Shown: positions 1-9,481 of the stretch, piece by piece
Position numbering within the stretch: position 1 is the first letter of the stretch
Layout of the letters: each line of letters begins with the position of its first letter
From: Bernardetia sp. MNP-M8
Lineage (GTDB): Bacteria; Bacteroidota; Bacteroidia; Cytophagales; Bernardetiaceae
Assembly: GCF_037126285.1 (NCBI RefSeq)
Contig: NZ_CP147012.1
Coordinates: 620,001 to 684,000, forward strand
Reading direction: 5' to 3'
Length of the DNA stretch: 64,000 bases
Position numbers and translations under genes: made by a program
Notes under the pieces: model-generated
Databases searched by the model: none
Seen by the model: the letters and a program-made list of their open reading frames with translations, nothing else
Told to the model about the DNA's origin: nothing

Positions 1-320
1 ATGGCTTTTATCTTAGTAGGTTTATAAAGTTCAAATTCATGAGGAACACCTAAGTTTTTTGTATCAACGCCAAAAACAAGAATATAAATAGGTCTTGCTT
101 GTTTACGAATTTCCAAGAATGAAAAACCCTCTTGTTCTGTATTTACTACCATTACATCATCTAGTGAAAGCAAACCTGCCTTCAAAATATTTTTTAATAG
201 AGTGAGATTATTTTCTTCTAGTATTTCCTCATTTTTCTGACTTACAACAATCAAAAAACTTCTCCTATTCTTTCCTAAATAAGAAATATAATCATCATAT
301 TTTTTAGTTTTCTTATTCAT
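1..320 (-). CDS. Partial unknown protein, paralogue of the next gene
   Basis: Reading the minus strand from an ATG at 318-320 gives an open frame of about 106 codons that runs off the left edge of the window, so the C-terminus is missing. The readable part contains YLGKNRRSFLIVV, a helix LLKNILKAGLLSLDDV and then the block FGVDTKNLGVPHEF, which is shared exactly with the gene at 326-970. It begins 5 nt after that gene's stop, so the two form a tandem duplicate behind pyrD. The shape (short alpha/beta domain, DV..VN and FGV motifs) is faintly like the psi (HolD) subunit fold, but that is a guess; the family is not recognised. Confidence 0.7.
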   Translation of the reverse strand, partial: MNKKTKKYDDYISYLGKNRRSFLIVVSQKNEEILEENNLTLLKNILKAGLLSLDDVMVVNTEQEGFSFLEIRKQARPIYILVFGVDTKNLGVPHEFELYKPTKIKA

Positions 321-325
321 AAGTT

Positions 326-970
326 TTAGGAAACATAACATTCCAATTCCTTCAAAGCTGTCCAAAGTCCTAGTTTTTTGGTTTTGTCAGAATGAAGAGC
401 TACAAAATTATGTGAGACAACCCATGTGATTGCTTTTATCTTAGTAGGTTTATAAAGCTCAAATTCATGGGGAACACCTAAGTTTTTTGTATCAACGCCA
501 AAACTTACTACTGAAGTAGGTTTTAGTTTTTTATACATATCCAAAAAAGTAGCCTTTGTTTTTGCCATGTTTACGATAGCAACATCATTGAGAGAAAGTT
601 GTCCTGCTGCCAAAATACCTGTCAGGAGTTTACTATCTGTTTCTTTTAAATTTTCTTGCTCCGTTTCTTTTATCAAAATCAAGAAGTTTTTACGGTTCTT
701 TCCAAAATAAGAAAAATCTATATCTGAATTTTCTTGATTTAATTTACTTATAACCTTTTTACTTTGTAAATCAGAGTTTTTTGATTTAATATCACTTATT
801 TCTTCTTTTAGAGTCTTTGTTTCTGTAACTTGATTTTGAGAAACTTGGTTTGTTGGTTCTTGATTTGCACTTGCTTCAATTTCCCATTCTGATTTTACGC
901 CATCGATATAATAGATATTTTCTGTAAAAACGTAGGGCAAAAAATCGTATTCTTGTTCTTGATTGTCCAT
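326..970 (-). CDS. Unknown 214-aa protein, HolD-psi-like shape (speculative)
   Basis: The N-terminal half (about residues 1-85) is acidic and rich in Q, N and K, and looks disordered. The C-terminal half (about 86-214) is a compact domain with YFGKNRKNFLILI, ILAAGQLSLNDVAIVN, FGVDTKNLGVPHEF and a final LGLWTALKELE. The compact domain is shared with the truncated gene to its left, which lacks the disordered N-terminus. It starts 19 nt after the pyrD stop on the same strand, so it is probably co-transcribed with pyrD. A remote likeness to DNA polymerase III psi (an FG motif, then a terminal helix with LW..LK) is inference only. No signal peptide or membrane segment is seen. Confidence 0.75.
   Translation of the reverse strand: MDNQEQEYDFLPYVFTENIYYIDGVKSEWEIEASANQEPTNQVSQNQVTETKTLKEEISDIKSKNSDLQSKKVISKLNQENSDIDFSYFGKNRKNFLILIKETEQENLKETDSKLLTGILAAGQLSLNDVAIVNMAKTKATFLDMYKKLKPTSVVSFGVDTKNLGVPHEFELYKPTKIKAITWVVSHNFVALHSDKTKKLGLWTALKELECYVS
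432..503. repeat. 72-bp direct repeat shared with 4-75
   Basis: The stretch 432-503 inside the 214-aa gene matches 4-75 inside its truncated neighbour with only two visible mismatches (positions 30/458 and 41/469), at an offset of 428 bp. Flanking parts of the two genes are much more diverged, so this block looks recently copied or converted. Confidence 0.85.
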
Positions 971-989
971 AATTGTAACCTTTAAACCC

Positions 990-2027
990 TTAGGATTTGG
1001 TGTCTAGAATTTCTTTATTTATTTTACTAATCAGCTCCCAACCTTCATAAACAAAACCTGTATAGAGTTGTATCAAACTTGCACCTGCATTTAGTTTTTC
1101 TAGTGCATCTTCTGGGCTATGAATTCCCCCCACTCCAATAATTGGAAAGGCTGCATTTGATTTCTGATGAAGATAAGTAATTACTTCTGTACTTCTGTCT
1201 TTCAATGGCTTTCCACTTAGTCCACCATTTCCCAAATTTTCTACTTTTTGAGATTCTGTTTTTAAGTTTTCTCTACTGATGGTTGTGTTTGTTGCAATTA
1301 TTCCTGCTAGTTTTGTTTCTTTAGCTATTTCTATAATATCATCAAGTTGAGAATCTGTGAGGTCTGGTGCAATTTTGAGAAGTAAAGGCTTTGGAATTAA
1401 ATGTTCTTTATTACGATTTTGAAGTGTTTGTAGAAGCTCTGTAAGTGGCTTTTTTTCTTGCAACTCTCTAAGATTTGGCGTATTTGGAGAACTTACATTG
1501 ACCACAAAATAATCTACATAATCAAAAAGTGCATCAAAACACATCAGATAATCGTTTGTAGCTTCTTCATTTGGTGTAACTTTATTCTTTCCAATATTTC
1601 CACCAATAATAATATGTGGCTTTTTAGCTTTTATTTTTTTTAATCTTTCCACAGCAATTTCTACTCCTTCATTATTAAAACCCATTCTATTGATGAGCGC
1701 ATTATCTTCTTTCAAACGAAACAAACGAGGTTTTTCATTTCCATCTTGGGGTTTTGGTGTAAGTGTTCCTATTTCTATAAATCCAAAACCGAGTTGATCT
1801 AACTCCTCAATCCATTTTGCATTTTTATCAAAACCTGCTGCCAAACCCACAGGATTTTTGAATTTTAATCCAAAAACTTCCTTTTCTAATTTTTTATTTA
1901 AATTTATGGGATTTGTTACAATCGTTTTTCCTCCTAGTTTTAGAAGTGTTTGTAATCCTGCAATAGCTGTATAATGTGCTTTTTCAGCATCAAGTTTGAA
2001 AAAGAGAGGGCGTAAAAGTGAATACAT
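990..2027 (-). CDS. pyrD: Dihydroorotate dehydrogenase (quinone), class 2
   Basis: Oxidises dihydroorotate to orotate with FMN and passes electrons to quinone, the fourth step of pyrimidine synthesis, at the cytoplasmic membrane. The 345-aa length is normal for class 2. The N-terminus ([18 protein letters not shown]) is the membrane-associating helix typical of class 2. Visible hallmarks are [13 protein letters not shown] (FMN/substrate loop), [27 protein letters not shown] with the catalytic Ser, KIAPDL, IIATNTT and the phosphate-binding GVGGI. A minus-strand TATTTTTG box at 2189-2196, between this gene and the upstream unknown gene, is a possible own promoter, but its -33 partner is poor. 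The two unknown paralogues follow at 19 nt and 5 nt. Confidence 0.97.
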   Translation of the reverse strand: MYSLLRPLFFKLDAEKAHYTAIAGLQTLLKLGGKTIVTNPINLNKKLEKEVFGLKFKNPVGLAAGFDKNAKWIEELDQLGFGFIEIGTLTPKPQDGNEKPRLFRLKEDNALINRMGFNNEGVEIAVERLKKIKAKKPHIIIGGNIGKNKVTPNEEATNDYLMCFDALFDYVDYFVVNVSSPNTPNLRELQEKKPLTELLQTLQNRNKEHLIPKPLLLKIAPDLTDSQLDDIIEIAKETKLAGIIATNTTISRENLKTESQKVENLGNGGLSGKPLKDRSTEVITYLHQKSNAAFPIIGVGGIHSPEDALEKLNAGASLIQLYTGFVYEGWELISKINKEILDTKS

Positions 2028-2216
2028 AGAATAAAATAAGAAGTTAGATTTCAGAAATAAGAAGTCTGAATGAACTTTAGAAACAAAAATTAAATAAATT
2101 ACTCTTTTTAATTTTGCAATTTATTGACAATCAATCATTTGTATTCATTTACCATTCATCATTAATAATTTACCATTCCTTAGTTTTGCAAAAATACAAT
2201 TTTTTACTACAAATCC

Positions 2217-2831
2217 TTATTTCAAAACCTTCTCTACAAGTTCCTCAAAAGGTAATGCATCAAGAAAAAGTCTATCTGAATAAATATTTGCTAAAAGACG
2301 AATAAAACTAGGTTCTCCGTCAATTTGAATATATTCTATCAATACATTTCCATAAAACTGAGGAAGTTGTCCATCTGTTTTAAGCTCATTTTTTACTTCA
2401 TTACTTGTTCCATAAACAGGTTTTAGATAGTGTTTTTCTATTGTCTCTATATAATTTGTTCGCTCATAATGTGCTCGGTCAGAAGTGTAGAGCTTGTAAG
2501 GATACGGAAGTTGTAGAACAGACTCCTTTAATTTGTCAAACAAAAAACGGAATTGCTTGCTACTCATCGCATTCGTATAAGTAATTGCAACTCCATTTGA
2601 GGCAGCCGAAGCAAACAAATGAACCTCAATATCTTTGGAAGTCAAGCCTTCCCTTTTAAGATGATAGGATTCATAAATCCTTGCCAACCAATACTTTGCA
2701 TCAGCACTTGAACTCCAAATCTGAAATGCTAGTTCATCTTTCTCTGACCTCTTTAAATTTTCTTTTATTAAAGGAATTGTTTTATTTCGCTTGGGAAAGA
2801 GTTTTTTGAATATATCGTCGAAAAAATCCAT
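2217..2831 (-). CDS. Unknown conserved-looking cytoplasmic protein, 204 aa
   Basis: Not recognised. The protein starts MDFFDDIFKKLFPKRN, has no signal peptide or membrane helix, and is mixed alpha/beta with many aromatic residues (KYWLARIYESYHLK, SKQFRFLFDKL, YPYKLYTSDRAHYERTNY). The sequence is well ordered without low-complexity runs, and the ATG is the first in frame, so it is very likely a true gene. It is divergent from queD across a 343-bp AT-rich gap and is followed by pyrD 190 bp downstream on the same strand. No function can be inferred from the neighbours. Confidence 0.8.
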   Translation of the reverse strand: MDFFDDIFKKLFPKRNKTIPLIKENLKRSEKDELAFQIWSSSADAKYWLARIYESYHLKREGLTSKDIEVHLFASAASNGVAITYTNAMSSKQFRFLFDKLKESVLQLPYPYKLYTSDRAHYERTNYIETIEKHYLKPVYGTSNEVKNELKTDGQLPQFYGNVLIEYIQIDGEPSFIRLLANIYSDRLFLDALPFEELVEKVLK

Positions 2832-3174
2832 AAATTGAAAACCTTTTAAATAAAAGTAAAGTTTGAGAATATATTTTGTTTAATTATTACCTATCGTTTA
2901 TTAAACAATTTGATTAAGTCTGACTAAATTATAAACAAATATAATTCATCTATTGGCATACTATTTAATATCTTTGATTTATTATTTGTTCCAAGCTTTC
3001 CACTAAATTTTTTCATAAAAGTAGTTTATTTTCAAAACAAAACTTCTCACAAAGTCCTTATTGCCTTTGATAGCCAATTAATTAAATTTAGAAAAATATT
3101 TTTCTATTAGAAGAATAAATATAGAATTTTAATTTTTGTTATCCTTTTTATCTTAAAAATAGTATATAAAAATT
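2832..3174. other. Divergent AT-rich intergenic region
   Basis: A 343-bp non-coding stretch between the minus-strand unknown gene and plus-strand queD. It must hold both promoters, but no clean TTG/TAnnTTTG pair, hairpin or ORF stands out. Confidence 0.5.
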
Positions 3175-3582
3175 ATGCGTGTTTCCGTTTTCAGAAAAGA
3201 ACATTTCAATGCAGCCCATCGTTTAAATAATCCAAACTGGTCAGCCGAAAAAAATCAAGAAATATTTGGTAAATGTAATAACGAATATTATCACGGTCAT
3301 AATTACAATCTTATCGTACAAGTGACTGGTGAAATTGACCCAGAAACAGGATATGTTGTAGACATGAAATGGCTTAGTGATTTGATAAAAGAACATATTG
3401 CTGACCGTTTTGACCACAAAAATCTCAATTTAGAGATTCCAGAATTTAAAGACCTAAATCCAAGTGCTGAAAATATAGCAGTTGTGATTTATAATATCTT
3501 GCGTCCAAAACTTAATTCAAACTTAGACTTAAAAATCAAACTTTATGAAACTGAACGGAACTTCGTCGAATGCCCAGCCTAA
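3175..3582 (+). CDS. queD: 6-pyruvoyl-tetrahydropterin synthase / QueD family
   Basis: T-fold enzyme acting on 7,8-dihydroneopterin triphosphate, either as 6-carboxytetrahydropterin synthase for queuosine or as 6-pyruvoyl-tetrahydropterin synthase. The 135-aa length fits. Zinc ligands are His15 (FNAAHRL), His40 and His42 (YYHGHNY). Cys34 (FGKCNN) is the usual catalytic Cys position. The FDHKNLN and NPSAENIA segments and the Glu near the C-terminus (YETERNFVE) complete the active site. The next gene is folE, whose product makes this enzyme's substrate, and the two overlap by 38 nt, so they are surely co-transcribed. The choice between the queuosine and pterin roles cannot be made from this window; no queC or queE is present. 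Confidence 0.92.
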   Translation: MRVSVFRKEHFNAAHRLNNPNWSAEKNQEIFGKCNNEYYHGHNYNLIVQVTGEIDPETGYVVDMKWLSDLIKEHIADRFDHKNLNLEIPEFKDLNPSAENIAVVIYNILRPKLNSNLDLKIKLYETERNFVECPA

Positions 3583-4345
3583 AAAGGTAGAGGGTATTCA
3601 TAATCATGACAAACAAGTGAGTCAAACTTCTACTACTTCTAACAAGAAAAAACAAGTGAAAAAAACGACAAAACAAGTACAACTTACAGAGAAAGAACAG
3701 GAAGAAAAATCGCAAATTATTGGCGAAAACCATATCGCAACATCTATAGAAACACCTTTACGAAAAGATGCTTTTGAACTTGATGATGCTACAAAAATAG
3801 AAAAAATAGCAGACCATTTTAAAGAAATAATGGATATTTTGGGACTTGATTTGACAGATGATAGTTTGCAAGGAACACCAAAGCGAGTTGCTAAAATGTA
3901 TGTAAAAGAAATTTTTAAAGGACTTAATCCAGAGAATAAGCCAGCCACAAAAATGTTTGATAACAAGTTTGGCTATAATCAACTCTTAGTAGAAAAAAAT
4001 ATTAGTTTTCATTCGCATTGTGAACACCACTTTGTTCCAATTCACGGAAAAGCACACATTGCTTATATTTCAAATAATGGAGTTGTAGGTCTTTCAAAAC
4101 TACACAGAATTGTAGATTATTTTGCTCGTCGTCCACAAGTACAAGAAAGACTGACAAATCAAATAGGTGAAGAATTAAAGAAAATGTTAGAAACAGAAGA
4201 TATAGCTGTTGTTTTAGATGCTGCTCATATGTGTGTATCAATGAGAGGAATACAAGACCAAACTAGCACTACAATTACAAGTTTTTATAGTGGTAAATTT
4301 AATGAAGAAGCTACTCGTAGTGAATTTTTGAAGTATATTCAATAA
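3545..4345 (+). CDS. folE: GTP cyclohydrolase I with Lys/Gln-rich N-terminal extension
   Basis: Converts GTP to 7,8-dihydroneopterin triphosphate for folate and pterins. The catalytic domain covers about residues 70-266: ENHIATSIETPLR, GTPKRVAKMYVKEIF, the zinc-binding HSHCEHHF and AHMCVSMRG, and the C-terminal TSSFY-like block (TSTTITSFYSGKF). The ATG at 3545 is the only ATG in frame before the catalytic domain. It lies inside queD, giving a 38-nt overlap and a roughly 60-residue polar tail (repeated KK, KQ, TS) that typical FolE proteins lack. A start at a non-ATG codon downstream of the queD stop would remove part of this tail. Translational coupling with queD is likely. A hairpin terminator follows at 4415-4447. 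Confidence 0.95.
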   Translation: MKLNGTSSNAQPKKVEGIHNHDKQVSQTSTTSNKKKQVKKTTKQVQLTEKEQEEKSQIIGENHIATSIETPLRKDAFELDDATKIEKIADHFKEIMDILGLDLTDDSLQGTPKRVAKMYVKEIFKGLNPENKPATKMFDNKFGYNQLLVEKNISFHSHCEHHFVPIHGKAHIAYISNNGVVGLSKLHRIVDYFARRPQVQERLTNQIGEELKKMLETEDIAVVLDAAHMCVSMRGIQDQTSTTITSFYSGKFNEEATRSEFLKYIQ

Positions 4346-4414
4346 TTAGATTTCTGTTAGCATCATCAGTATGCTAAAATAGCAACAAAAGCAGTGGTAT
4401 TTACAATTTTTCAT

Positions 4415-4447
4415 AAAAAAAGCAACCTATCTCTAGGTTGCTTTTTT
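4415..4447. terminator. Bidirectional Rho-independent terminator
   Basis: The stem AAAGCAACCT / AGGTTGCTTT with a short loop (atctct region) is flanked by an A-run on the left and a T-run on the right. It can stop folE from the left and the minus-strand secreted-protein gene from the right. Confidence 0.85.
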
Positions 4448-4464
4448 AACTTTATGAAAGATAA

Positions 4465-5049
4465 TTAGTTGATAACATACGTTTCATAAAATGCTTTATC
4501 TTGTCCAATAACTTGTAAAAAATATGTTCCTTTTTCTAAGTTATCAAGGTTAATTGTGCATTTTGCATTTTCTGATGTAACTGTTTTTTCTTGCAAAATA
4601 TTTCCCTCTTCATTAGTAAGAGTTATTGTAACTGTACTTTTGTTATTTTTGATAGTTGCAATAGCTTTATTATCGCTAGTCTTTGGTGCAAAATCAGCCA
4701 TAAACTCATTTGTTATGGTATTTTTAACAGTTACTTCTCTTTTTTCATTATAGGTTTCTCCTTTTAGGATTACAGTATACGTTCCATTTACTTTAAGGTC
4801 ATAAGTACGCTCAATACTTTCTTTTTTTCCAAGAGATTCAGAGTACAACAAACCTAGATTTTTATCATAAATCTTTACTTCTAAGTTTTCTTGTTTAACA
4901 TTTTCAAATGTTAATACAAACTTTGTCGTATTTGGAATTACTTTAATAATAGTTGCTCGGTCATTTTCTCCCAAAGGAGCATTTGCAAAAGAATTAAATG
5001 AAAGTGTAAGAGCAAAAATAACAGCGAAGATTGATTTTGATAAGTTCAT
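4465..5049 (-). CDS. Secreted beta-sandwich protein with a T9SS-sorting-like C-terminus
   Basis: Residues 1-22 form a clean signal peptide (MNLSKSIFAVIFALTLSFNSFANA), so the product is exported. The rest (about 170 residues) is beta-rich with many T, K, N and V residues and two repeat-like halves that may be two small Ig-like folds. The C-terminal part (LDNLEKGTYFLQVIGQDKAFYETYVIN) resembles the 'GTYFLQV' strand of Bacteroidota secretion-tail or DUF3244-type domains, but it is not a clear type IX sorting signal. The gene stands alone between two terminators or gaps. The function is unknown. Confidence 0.8.
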   Translation of the reverse strand: MNLSKSIFAVIFALTLSFNSFANAPLGENDRATIIKVIPNTTKFVLTFENVKQENLEVKIYDKNLGLLYSESLGKKESIERTYDLKVNGTYTVILKGETYNEKREVTVKNTITNEFMADFAPKTSDNKAIATIKNNKSTVTITLTNEEGNILQEKTVTSENAKCTINLDNLEKGTYFLQVIGQDKAFYETYVIN

Positions 5050-5546
5050 AGTAATTTGTTGTGATTTGTTTGAAGAGGTAGTATAAAAGAAATACTTTTT
5101 AAAATAAAAAGTAATAAAAGCATATAAAAAAGAGTTAAAGAATAAATTATTTTTTCTGCTATTCTTTTTCGTTGCTTATAGTCTTCCTAACGGCTTCTGT
5201 TACTGTAGGTTACAGTTTTTCAATGCTCCTTCAAAAGGATTTTTTTTAACTAAAAAGTATGCAACCCCAAATATAAATCACAAAAAACAACAAAAATAAA
5301 AATATTATTTTGCATAACATCAAATATTATTCATATTATTCTACTTTTGCTATTTTTTATGTTAAAACCTGTTTTAGCTAAAAACAGTAATCATAATAAA
5401 TCATAAGAACAAAATAGTCTGCAACCCCACACTCAACACCAAATAAAATTCTTTAAAAACATATTAAACAAAATATTATACTTAAAACCAGCAGACATAT
5501 CGGTTTTTAGATTTTGTATTTTTTATTTCTTAAAAATATTTAAATT
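5050..5546. other. Non-coding AT-rich region between two minus-strand genes
   Basis: A 497-bp stretch with no supported gene. It contains two copies of GCAACCCCA (5262-5270 and 5412-5420), many homopolymer runs, and presumably the promoter of the secreted-protein gene at its left end. No terminator or RNA gene is recognised. Confidence 0.5.
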
Positions 5547-5936
5547 CTATTTAAAAATATTTATAAGCCAAAAACCAACAGCAATTCCGATAAACCCTAG
5601 AATTACATTGGAAAAAGTATATAAAAAAGCAATTTGATAATTTTGTACTTGAATAAGTTTAAAGGTTTCTAAGTTGAGGGTAGAAAATGTACTAAAGCCA
5701 CCACAAAAACCTGTCATAAATAAAGCTGCTAGGATTTTCTCACTTTCTAGTTTTGCTTCCCCTAAGTAATTAGCTAACATTCCCAAGATAATACAAGCTA
5801 AAAAATTAGTAACAAAAGTAGCCGTTGGAAAGCCTGTAGAGTGTTCCATAATCCATTTAGAAGCTAAAAAACGAACTACTGACCCTAAGCCTCCTCCAAC
5901 AAAAACTGCAAATAATGACAATGTAGAAATATTCAT
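5547..5936 (-). CDS. crcB: Fluoride ion channel CrcB/Fluc
   Basis: A small four-helix membrane protein that exports fluoride as a dual-topology dimer. At 129 aa it is the normal size. Diagnostic motifs are GGGLGSVVRFLASKW in the first helix, TNFLACIILG in the second, and GFCGGFSTFSTLNLET in the third, which carries the phenylalanine box and the central sodium-site region. It is a single-gene unit. A minus-strand TATTTTTG at 5966-5973 sits 30 bp upstream and may be the -7 box. No fluoride riboswitch is seen in the short leader. Confidence 0.95.
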   Translation of the reverse strand: MNISTLSLFAVFVGGGLGSVVRFLASKWIMEHSTGFPTATFVTNFLACIILGMLANYLGEAKLESEKILAALFMTGFCGGFSTFSTLNLETFKLIQVQNYQIAFLYTFSNVILGFIGIAVGFWLINIFK

Positions 5937-6075
5937 TTTAAAAGTTTCTTTTTTATAAAATTTTACAAAAATAGTTTAACCTTAGTGCAACGCATTAAAA
6001 TTTAAAAGCGTCATTATTATAATTATAGCGCAAATTATTTTTATTTAACTCTATTTACTCTAATTTTTTTATTTT

Positions 6076-6651
6076 ATGAAATCAAATTTTAAATTTGTCT
6101 TATTTGTTCTGTTTTTTATGAGTACAAGCATTGCTTTTGCTCAAGTAGATAGTGTTTATATTGTCAATAAAGAAGATGTCGTAACACATGACCCTCATTT
6201 CCGAGCAAATGAAATCAAAATAAATGGATTATATACTTTGCTGGGTCTTCCAGAAATCACCTATGAAAGAGTATTAAGTGATGAAACAGCAGCAGGTATT
6301 TCTTTGGCTTTAGGAGGTGGAAATACGATTAATTATAATTTTATGCTAACTCCTTACTATCGCATTTATTTTGGAAAAAAAGATAATGCTGCAGGATTTT
6401 TTATTGAAGGTAATGGTTCAGCTTTTAGTTACGAAAATTATTATTATAACAACTACAACCCTTATGGAAATGATTATAAAACTGAATTTGGTTACGGATT
6501 AGGACTTGCAATAGGAAGTAAATTTATGAGTAGAAGTCAAAAATGGTTTGGAGAAATGGTGTATGGATTAGGACGAAATTTTGCTCAAAGTGAAGAATAT
6601 GGAGAAAGTATTTATCCAAGAGTAGGAATAAATATTGGTAGAAGATTCTAA
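6076..6651 (+). CDS. Secreted outer-membrane beta-barrel-like protein (DUF3575-like)
   Basis: The signal peptide covers residues 1-22 (ending SIAFAQ). The remaining 170 residues alternate hydrophobic and polar residues, are rich in G and Y (YNFMLTPYYRIYFGKK, GYGLGLAIGSKFM), and end in Phe (GRRF), as outer-membrane barrels usually do. A YNN-rich loop lies near residue 120. The pattern fits a small eight-strand barrel such as the DUF3575 group. The gene is monocistronic, with a bidirectional terminator 31 bp downstream. Its role is unknown. Confidence 0.75.
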   Translation: MKSNFKFVLFVLFFMSTSIAFAQVDSVYIVNKEDVVTHDPHFRANEIKINGLYTLLGLPEITYERVLSDETAAGISLALGGGNTINYNFMLTPYYRIYFGKKDNAAGFFIEGNGSAFSYENYYYNNYNPYGNDYKTEFGYGLGLAIGSKFMSRSQKWFGEMVYGLGRNFAQSEEYGESIYPRVGINIGRRF

Positions 6652-6682
6652 AAAACTAAAATCAAAATATTTTCTATGAATC

Positions 6683-6723
6683 AAAAAACCGTCTGAAATA
6701 AATAAATTTCAGACGGTTTTTTT
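6683..6723. terminator. Bidirectional terminator closing the atp operon
   Basis: A near-perfect hairpin AACCGTCTGAAA / TTTCAGACGGTT with A- and T-runs on its two sides. It serves the barrel-protein gene on the plus strand and atpG, the last gene of the minus-strand ATP synthase operon. Confidence 0.9.
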
Positions 6724-6748
6724 AATATTCTTGATTTAGAACTAACTA

Positions 6749-7684
6749 TTAACTTTGCTCTAATGCTTCTGCACCACCAACAATTTCCAAAATTTCTTTT
6801 GTAATGTTAGCCTGTCTAGCTCTGTTATAACTCAATTTCAACTCTTTGAGAAGTTCTCCTGCATTTTCAGTTGCTTTATCCATAGCAGTCATACGTGCGC
6901 CTTGTTCGGCTGCATTTGATTCTAGGATTTTGCTATAAAACTGTGTTTTGAGAGATTGAGGAATAAGGTCTGCTAAAATTTCTTTTTTATTTGGTTCAAA
7001 GATATAATCTACGTTTGCAGAAAATTCTTCTTTTTTAACCAAAGATGGTTTTGCTGATACTTTTTCTTCCACTTTCTCAGTAGGAGGAGCAATTGGCAAA
7101 AACTGTTCTACACGTACAATCTGTGTAGCAACATTTTTAAATTCATTATAGACAATTTCTATTTTATCGTAATTTCCTTTTGTAAACTCATCCATTGCAT
7201 ATTCTGCTGCTTGGCGAACATAATCAAATGTAAGTTCTTTTTGAGAGAATATTGCTGAATAATCATTTACAGATTTCATATTACGACGACGAACATAATC
7301 CAAAGCACGCTTTCCAATAGGCATAACTGTTACGTTTCCTAAAGAATTCTGACGGCTATAATTACGATTAATCAAACTTTGCATAGCACGAAGTACATAC
7401 GTATTGAAAGCTCCACAAAGACCTTTATCTGATGTAATAGTTACAATCAATATTTTTTCTTCTGCACGAACTTCACTATACTTGCTTTCAAAATCATCTC
7501 CAACAAGAGAAGCCGTTACATTTTGCAAAATTTGACTCAATTTTTGAGCGTATGGACGCATTTGCATCATACGATTTTGAGCTCGGCGCAGCTTTGCAGC
7601 AGCTACCATTTTCATTGCTTTTGTAATTTGCTGGGTGGATTTTACAGATACAATCCTTCCACGAACTTCTTTTAAATTTGCCAT
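6749..7684 (-). CDS. atpG: ATP synthase F1 subunit gamma
   Basis: Central stalk subunit that turns inside the alpha/beta hexamer. The true start is taken at 7684 (MANLKEVRGRIVSVKSTQQI), because that N-terminal helix is conserved in all gamma subunits; an ATG 75 nt upstream only adds an unrelated tail. The C-terminal helix with NARQANITKEILEIVGGAEAL-like residues is intact. The 311 aa is longer than the roughly 290 of proteobacteria. The excess is a K/E-rich insertion around residues 200-220 (EEKVSAKPSLVKKEEF), common in Bacteroidota. Last gene of the operon, followed by a strong terminator. Confidence 0.97.
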   Translation of the reverse strand: MANLKEVRGRIVSVKSTQQITKAMKMVAAAKLRRAQNRMMQMRPYAQKLSQILQNVTASLVGDDFESKYSEVRAEEKILIVTITSDKGLCGAFNTYVLRAMQSLINRNYSRQNSLGNVTVMPIGKRALDYVRRRNMKSVNDYSAIFSQKELTFDYVRQAAEYAMDEFTKGNYDKIEIVYNEFKNVATQIVRVEQFLPIAPPTEKVEEKVSAKPSLVKKEEFSANVDYIFEPNKKEILADLIPQSLKTQFYSKILESNAAEQGARMTAMDKATENAGELLKELKLSYNRARQANITKEILEIVGGAEALEQS

Positions 7685-7831
7685 AGTATATTTTGAAGGC
7701 TTTTGTAGCACAGACTTTAGTCTGTGTAAATCTATATGTTTTGAATAACCGTGTTTCATTTTAAAAATAAAACACGGAAATTAAATTTGACTATTTAAAA
7801 CAGACTAAAAAGTCTATTATACAGAATTAAA

Positions 7832-9427
7832 TTATGCTTTTGCAGTTGCAACATTATACGTTTTAGCTACATCTTTAGCTACTTTAGCAAGAACGTCAGT
7901 TTGTTCTGGCGTATATTTTCCTGCACGAAGTTCGTCTAATGTTTTTCTATGATTTTGCTCCAAAATGCTTAGATAATTTGATTCATAATCTTTCATTTTT
8001 TCAGTAGGAACATTATCAGTAATACCATTTGTAGTAGCATAAATGATAGCAACTTGCTTCTCTACTTCTACTGGAGAGAATTGTTTTTGCTTCAACATTT
8101 CTGTATTTCTACGTCCACGTTCAATAACAAGTTTAGTAGCTGCATCAAGGTCAGAACCAAATTTTGCAAATGCTTCTAGTTCTCTAAATTGTGCTTGGTC
8201 TAGTTTCAAAGTACCAGATACTTTTTTCATAGACTTAATCTGAGCCGAACCCCCTACACGAGATACCGAAATACCTACGTTAATTGCTGGACGGATACCA
8301 GAGTTAAATAAGTTAGTTTCTAAGAATATCTGACCATCTGTAATCGAAATTACGTTAGTTGGGATATATGCCGAAACGTCACCTGCTTGTGTCTCAATGA
8401 TTGGAAGTGCTGTTAGTGAACCTCCACCTCTTACGATACCTGCTTTTTGCAAAGATTCAGGAATATCATTCATACCTTGTGCAATTTTATCATCATTGAT
8501 AACTTTTGCAGCACGCTCCAAAAGACGAGAGTGAAGATAAAATACGTCTCCTGGGTATGCTTCACGCCCTGGAGGACGACGAAGAAGAAGAGAAACCTCA
8601 CGGTAAGCAACAGCTTGTTTTGAAAGATCATCATAAACTACAAGAGCAGGACGACCAGTATCACGGAAAAACTCTCCGATTGCAGCACCAGCAAATGGCG
8701 CAAAAAATTGCATTGGAGCAGGGTCAGCAGCCGAAGCTGAAACAATAACTGTATAAGCCATAGCTCCGTAACGCTCTAATGAAGCAACGATACCAGCCAC
8801 CGTAGAGGCTTTTTGTCCGATAGCTACATAGATACAGAAAACTGGCTCTCCTTTGTCATAAAATTCTTTTTGATTGATAATTGCATCAATCGCTACAGCA
8901 GTTTTACCTGTCTGACGGTCACCAATGATAAGCTCACGCTGACCACGACCGATTGGAATCATTGCATCAATCGCCTTTATACCTGTTTGAAGAGGCTCTG
9001 TTACTGGCTCACGATAAATTACACCTGGTGCTTTACGCTCAAGTGGCATTTCATAAAGGTCTCCTGCAATAGGACCTTTACCATCAATAGGATTTCCAAG
9101 TGTATCAACTACACGTCCTACCATACCATCACCTACTTTAAGTGATGCAATACGTCCAGTAGTTTTGACAGAATCGCCTTCACCTACGTTAGTATAATCT
9201 CCAAAGAGTACAGCTCCTACATTATCTTCTTCAAGGTTCAAGACCATTCCAGTCAAGCCGTTGTTGAATTCGATAAGCTCACCAGCACGAGCGTTTGTAA
9301 GTCCGTAGATACGAGCAACACCATCACCTACTTGAAGTACAGTTCCTACTTCTTCGAGTTGAGCGTCTGTTTTTGCATTAGAGAGTTGTTCTCTTAGAAT
9401 TGCTGAAACTTCATCAGGTCTGACCAT
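7832..9427 (-). CDS. atpA: ATP synthase F1 subunit alpha
   Basis: Non-catalytic nucleotide-binding subunit of F1. The 531 aa contain the P-loop GDRQTGKTA, the [13 protein letters not shown] segment, [23 protein letters not shown] and the signature [14 protein letters not shown]. The N-terminus ([15 protein letters not shown]) is standard and anchors delta. The A+T-rich gap before it (9428-9561) holds a good promoter match and a hairpin, so alpha and gamma may also be made from their own transcript. The beta and epsilon genes are not next to it, as is usual in Bacteroidota. Confidence 0.98.
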   Translation of the reverse strand: MVRPDEVSAILREQLSNAKTDAQLEEVGTVLQVGDGVARIYGLTNARAGELIEFNNGLTGMVLNLEEDNVGAVLFGDYTNVGEGDSVKTTGRIASLKVGDGMVGRVVDTLGNPIDGKGPIAGDLYEMPLERKAPGVIYREPVTEPLQTGIKAIDAMIPIGRGQRELIIGDRQTGKTAVAIDAIINQKEFYDKGEPVFCIYVAIGQKASTVAGIVASLERYGAMAYTVIVSASAADPAPMQFFAPFAGAAIGEFFRDTGRPALVVYDDLSKQAVAYREVSLLLRRPPGREAYPGDVFYLHSRLLERAAKVINDDKIAQGMNDIPESLQKAGIVRGGGSLTALPIIETQAGDVSAYIPTNVISITDGQIFLETNLFNSGIRPAINVGISVSRVGGSAQIKSMKKVSGTLKLDQAQFRELEAFAKFGSDLDAATKLVIERGRRNTEMLKQKQFSPVEVEKQVAIIYATTNGITDNVPTEKMKDYESNYLSILEQNHRKTLDELRAGKYTPEQTDVLAKVAKDVAKTYNVATAKA

Positions 9428-9481
9428 TTATTCGTGAATTTAACAGTTACGATTGAATTTTTATTTTTTTTGAATAGATTG

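Noticed and set aside
5937..6075. Fluoride riboswitch in front of crcB
   Set aside because: The leader is only about 30 nt from the likely -7 box to the start codon and has no matching pseudoknot sequence.
8043..9145. Several plus-strand frames opposite atpA
   Set aside because: They are antisense shadows of a strongly conserved coding region, with no promoter or domain.
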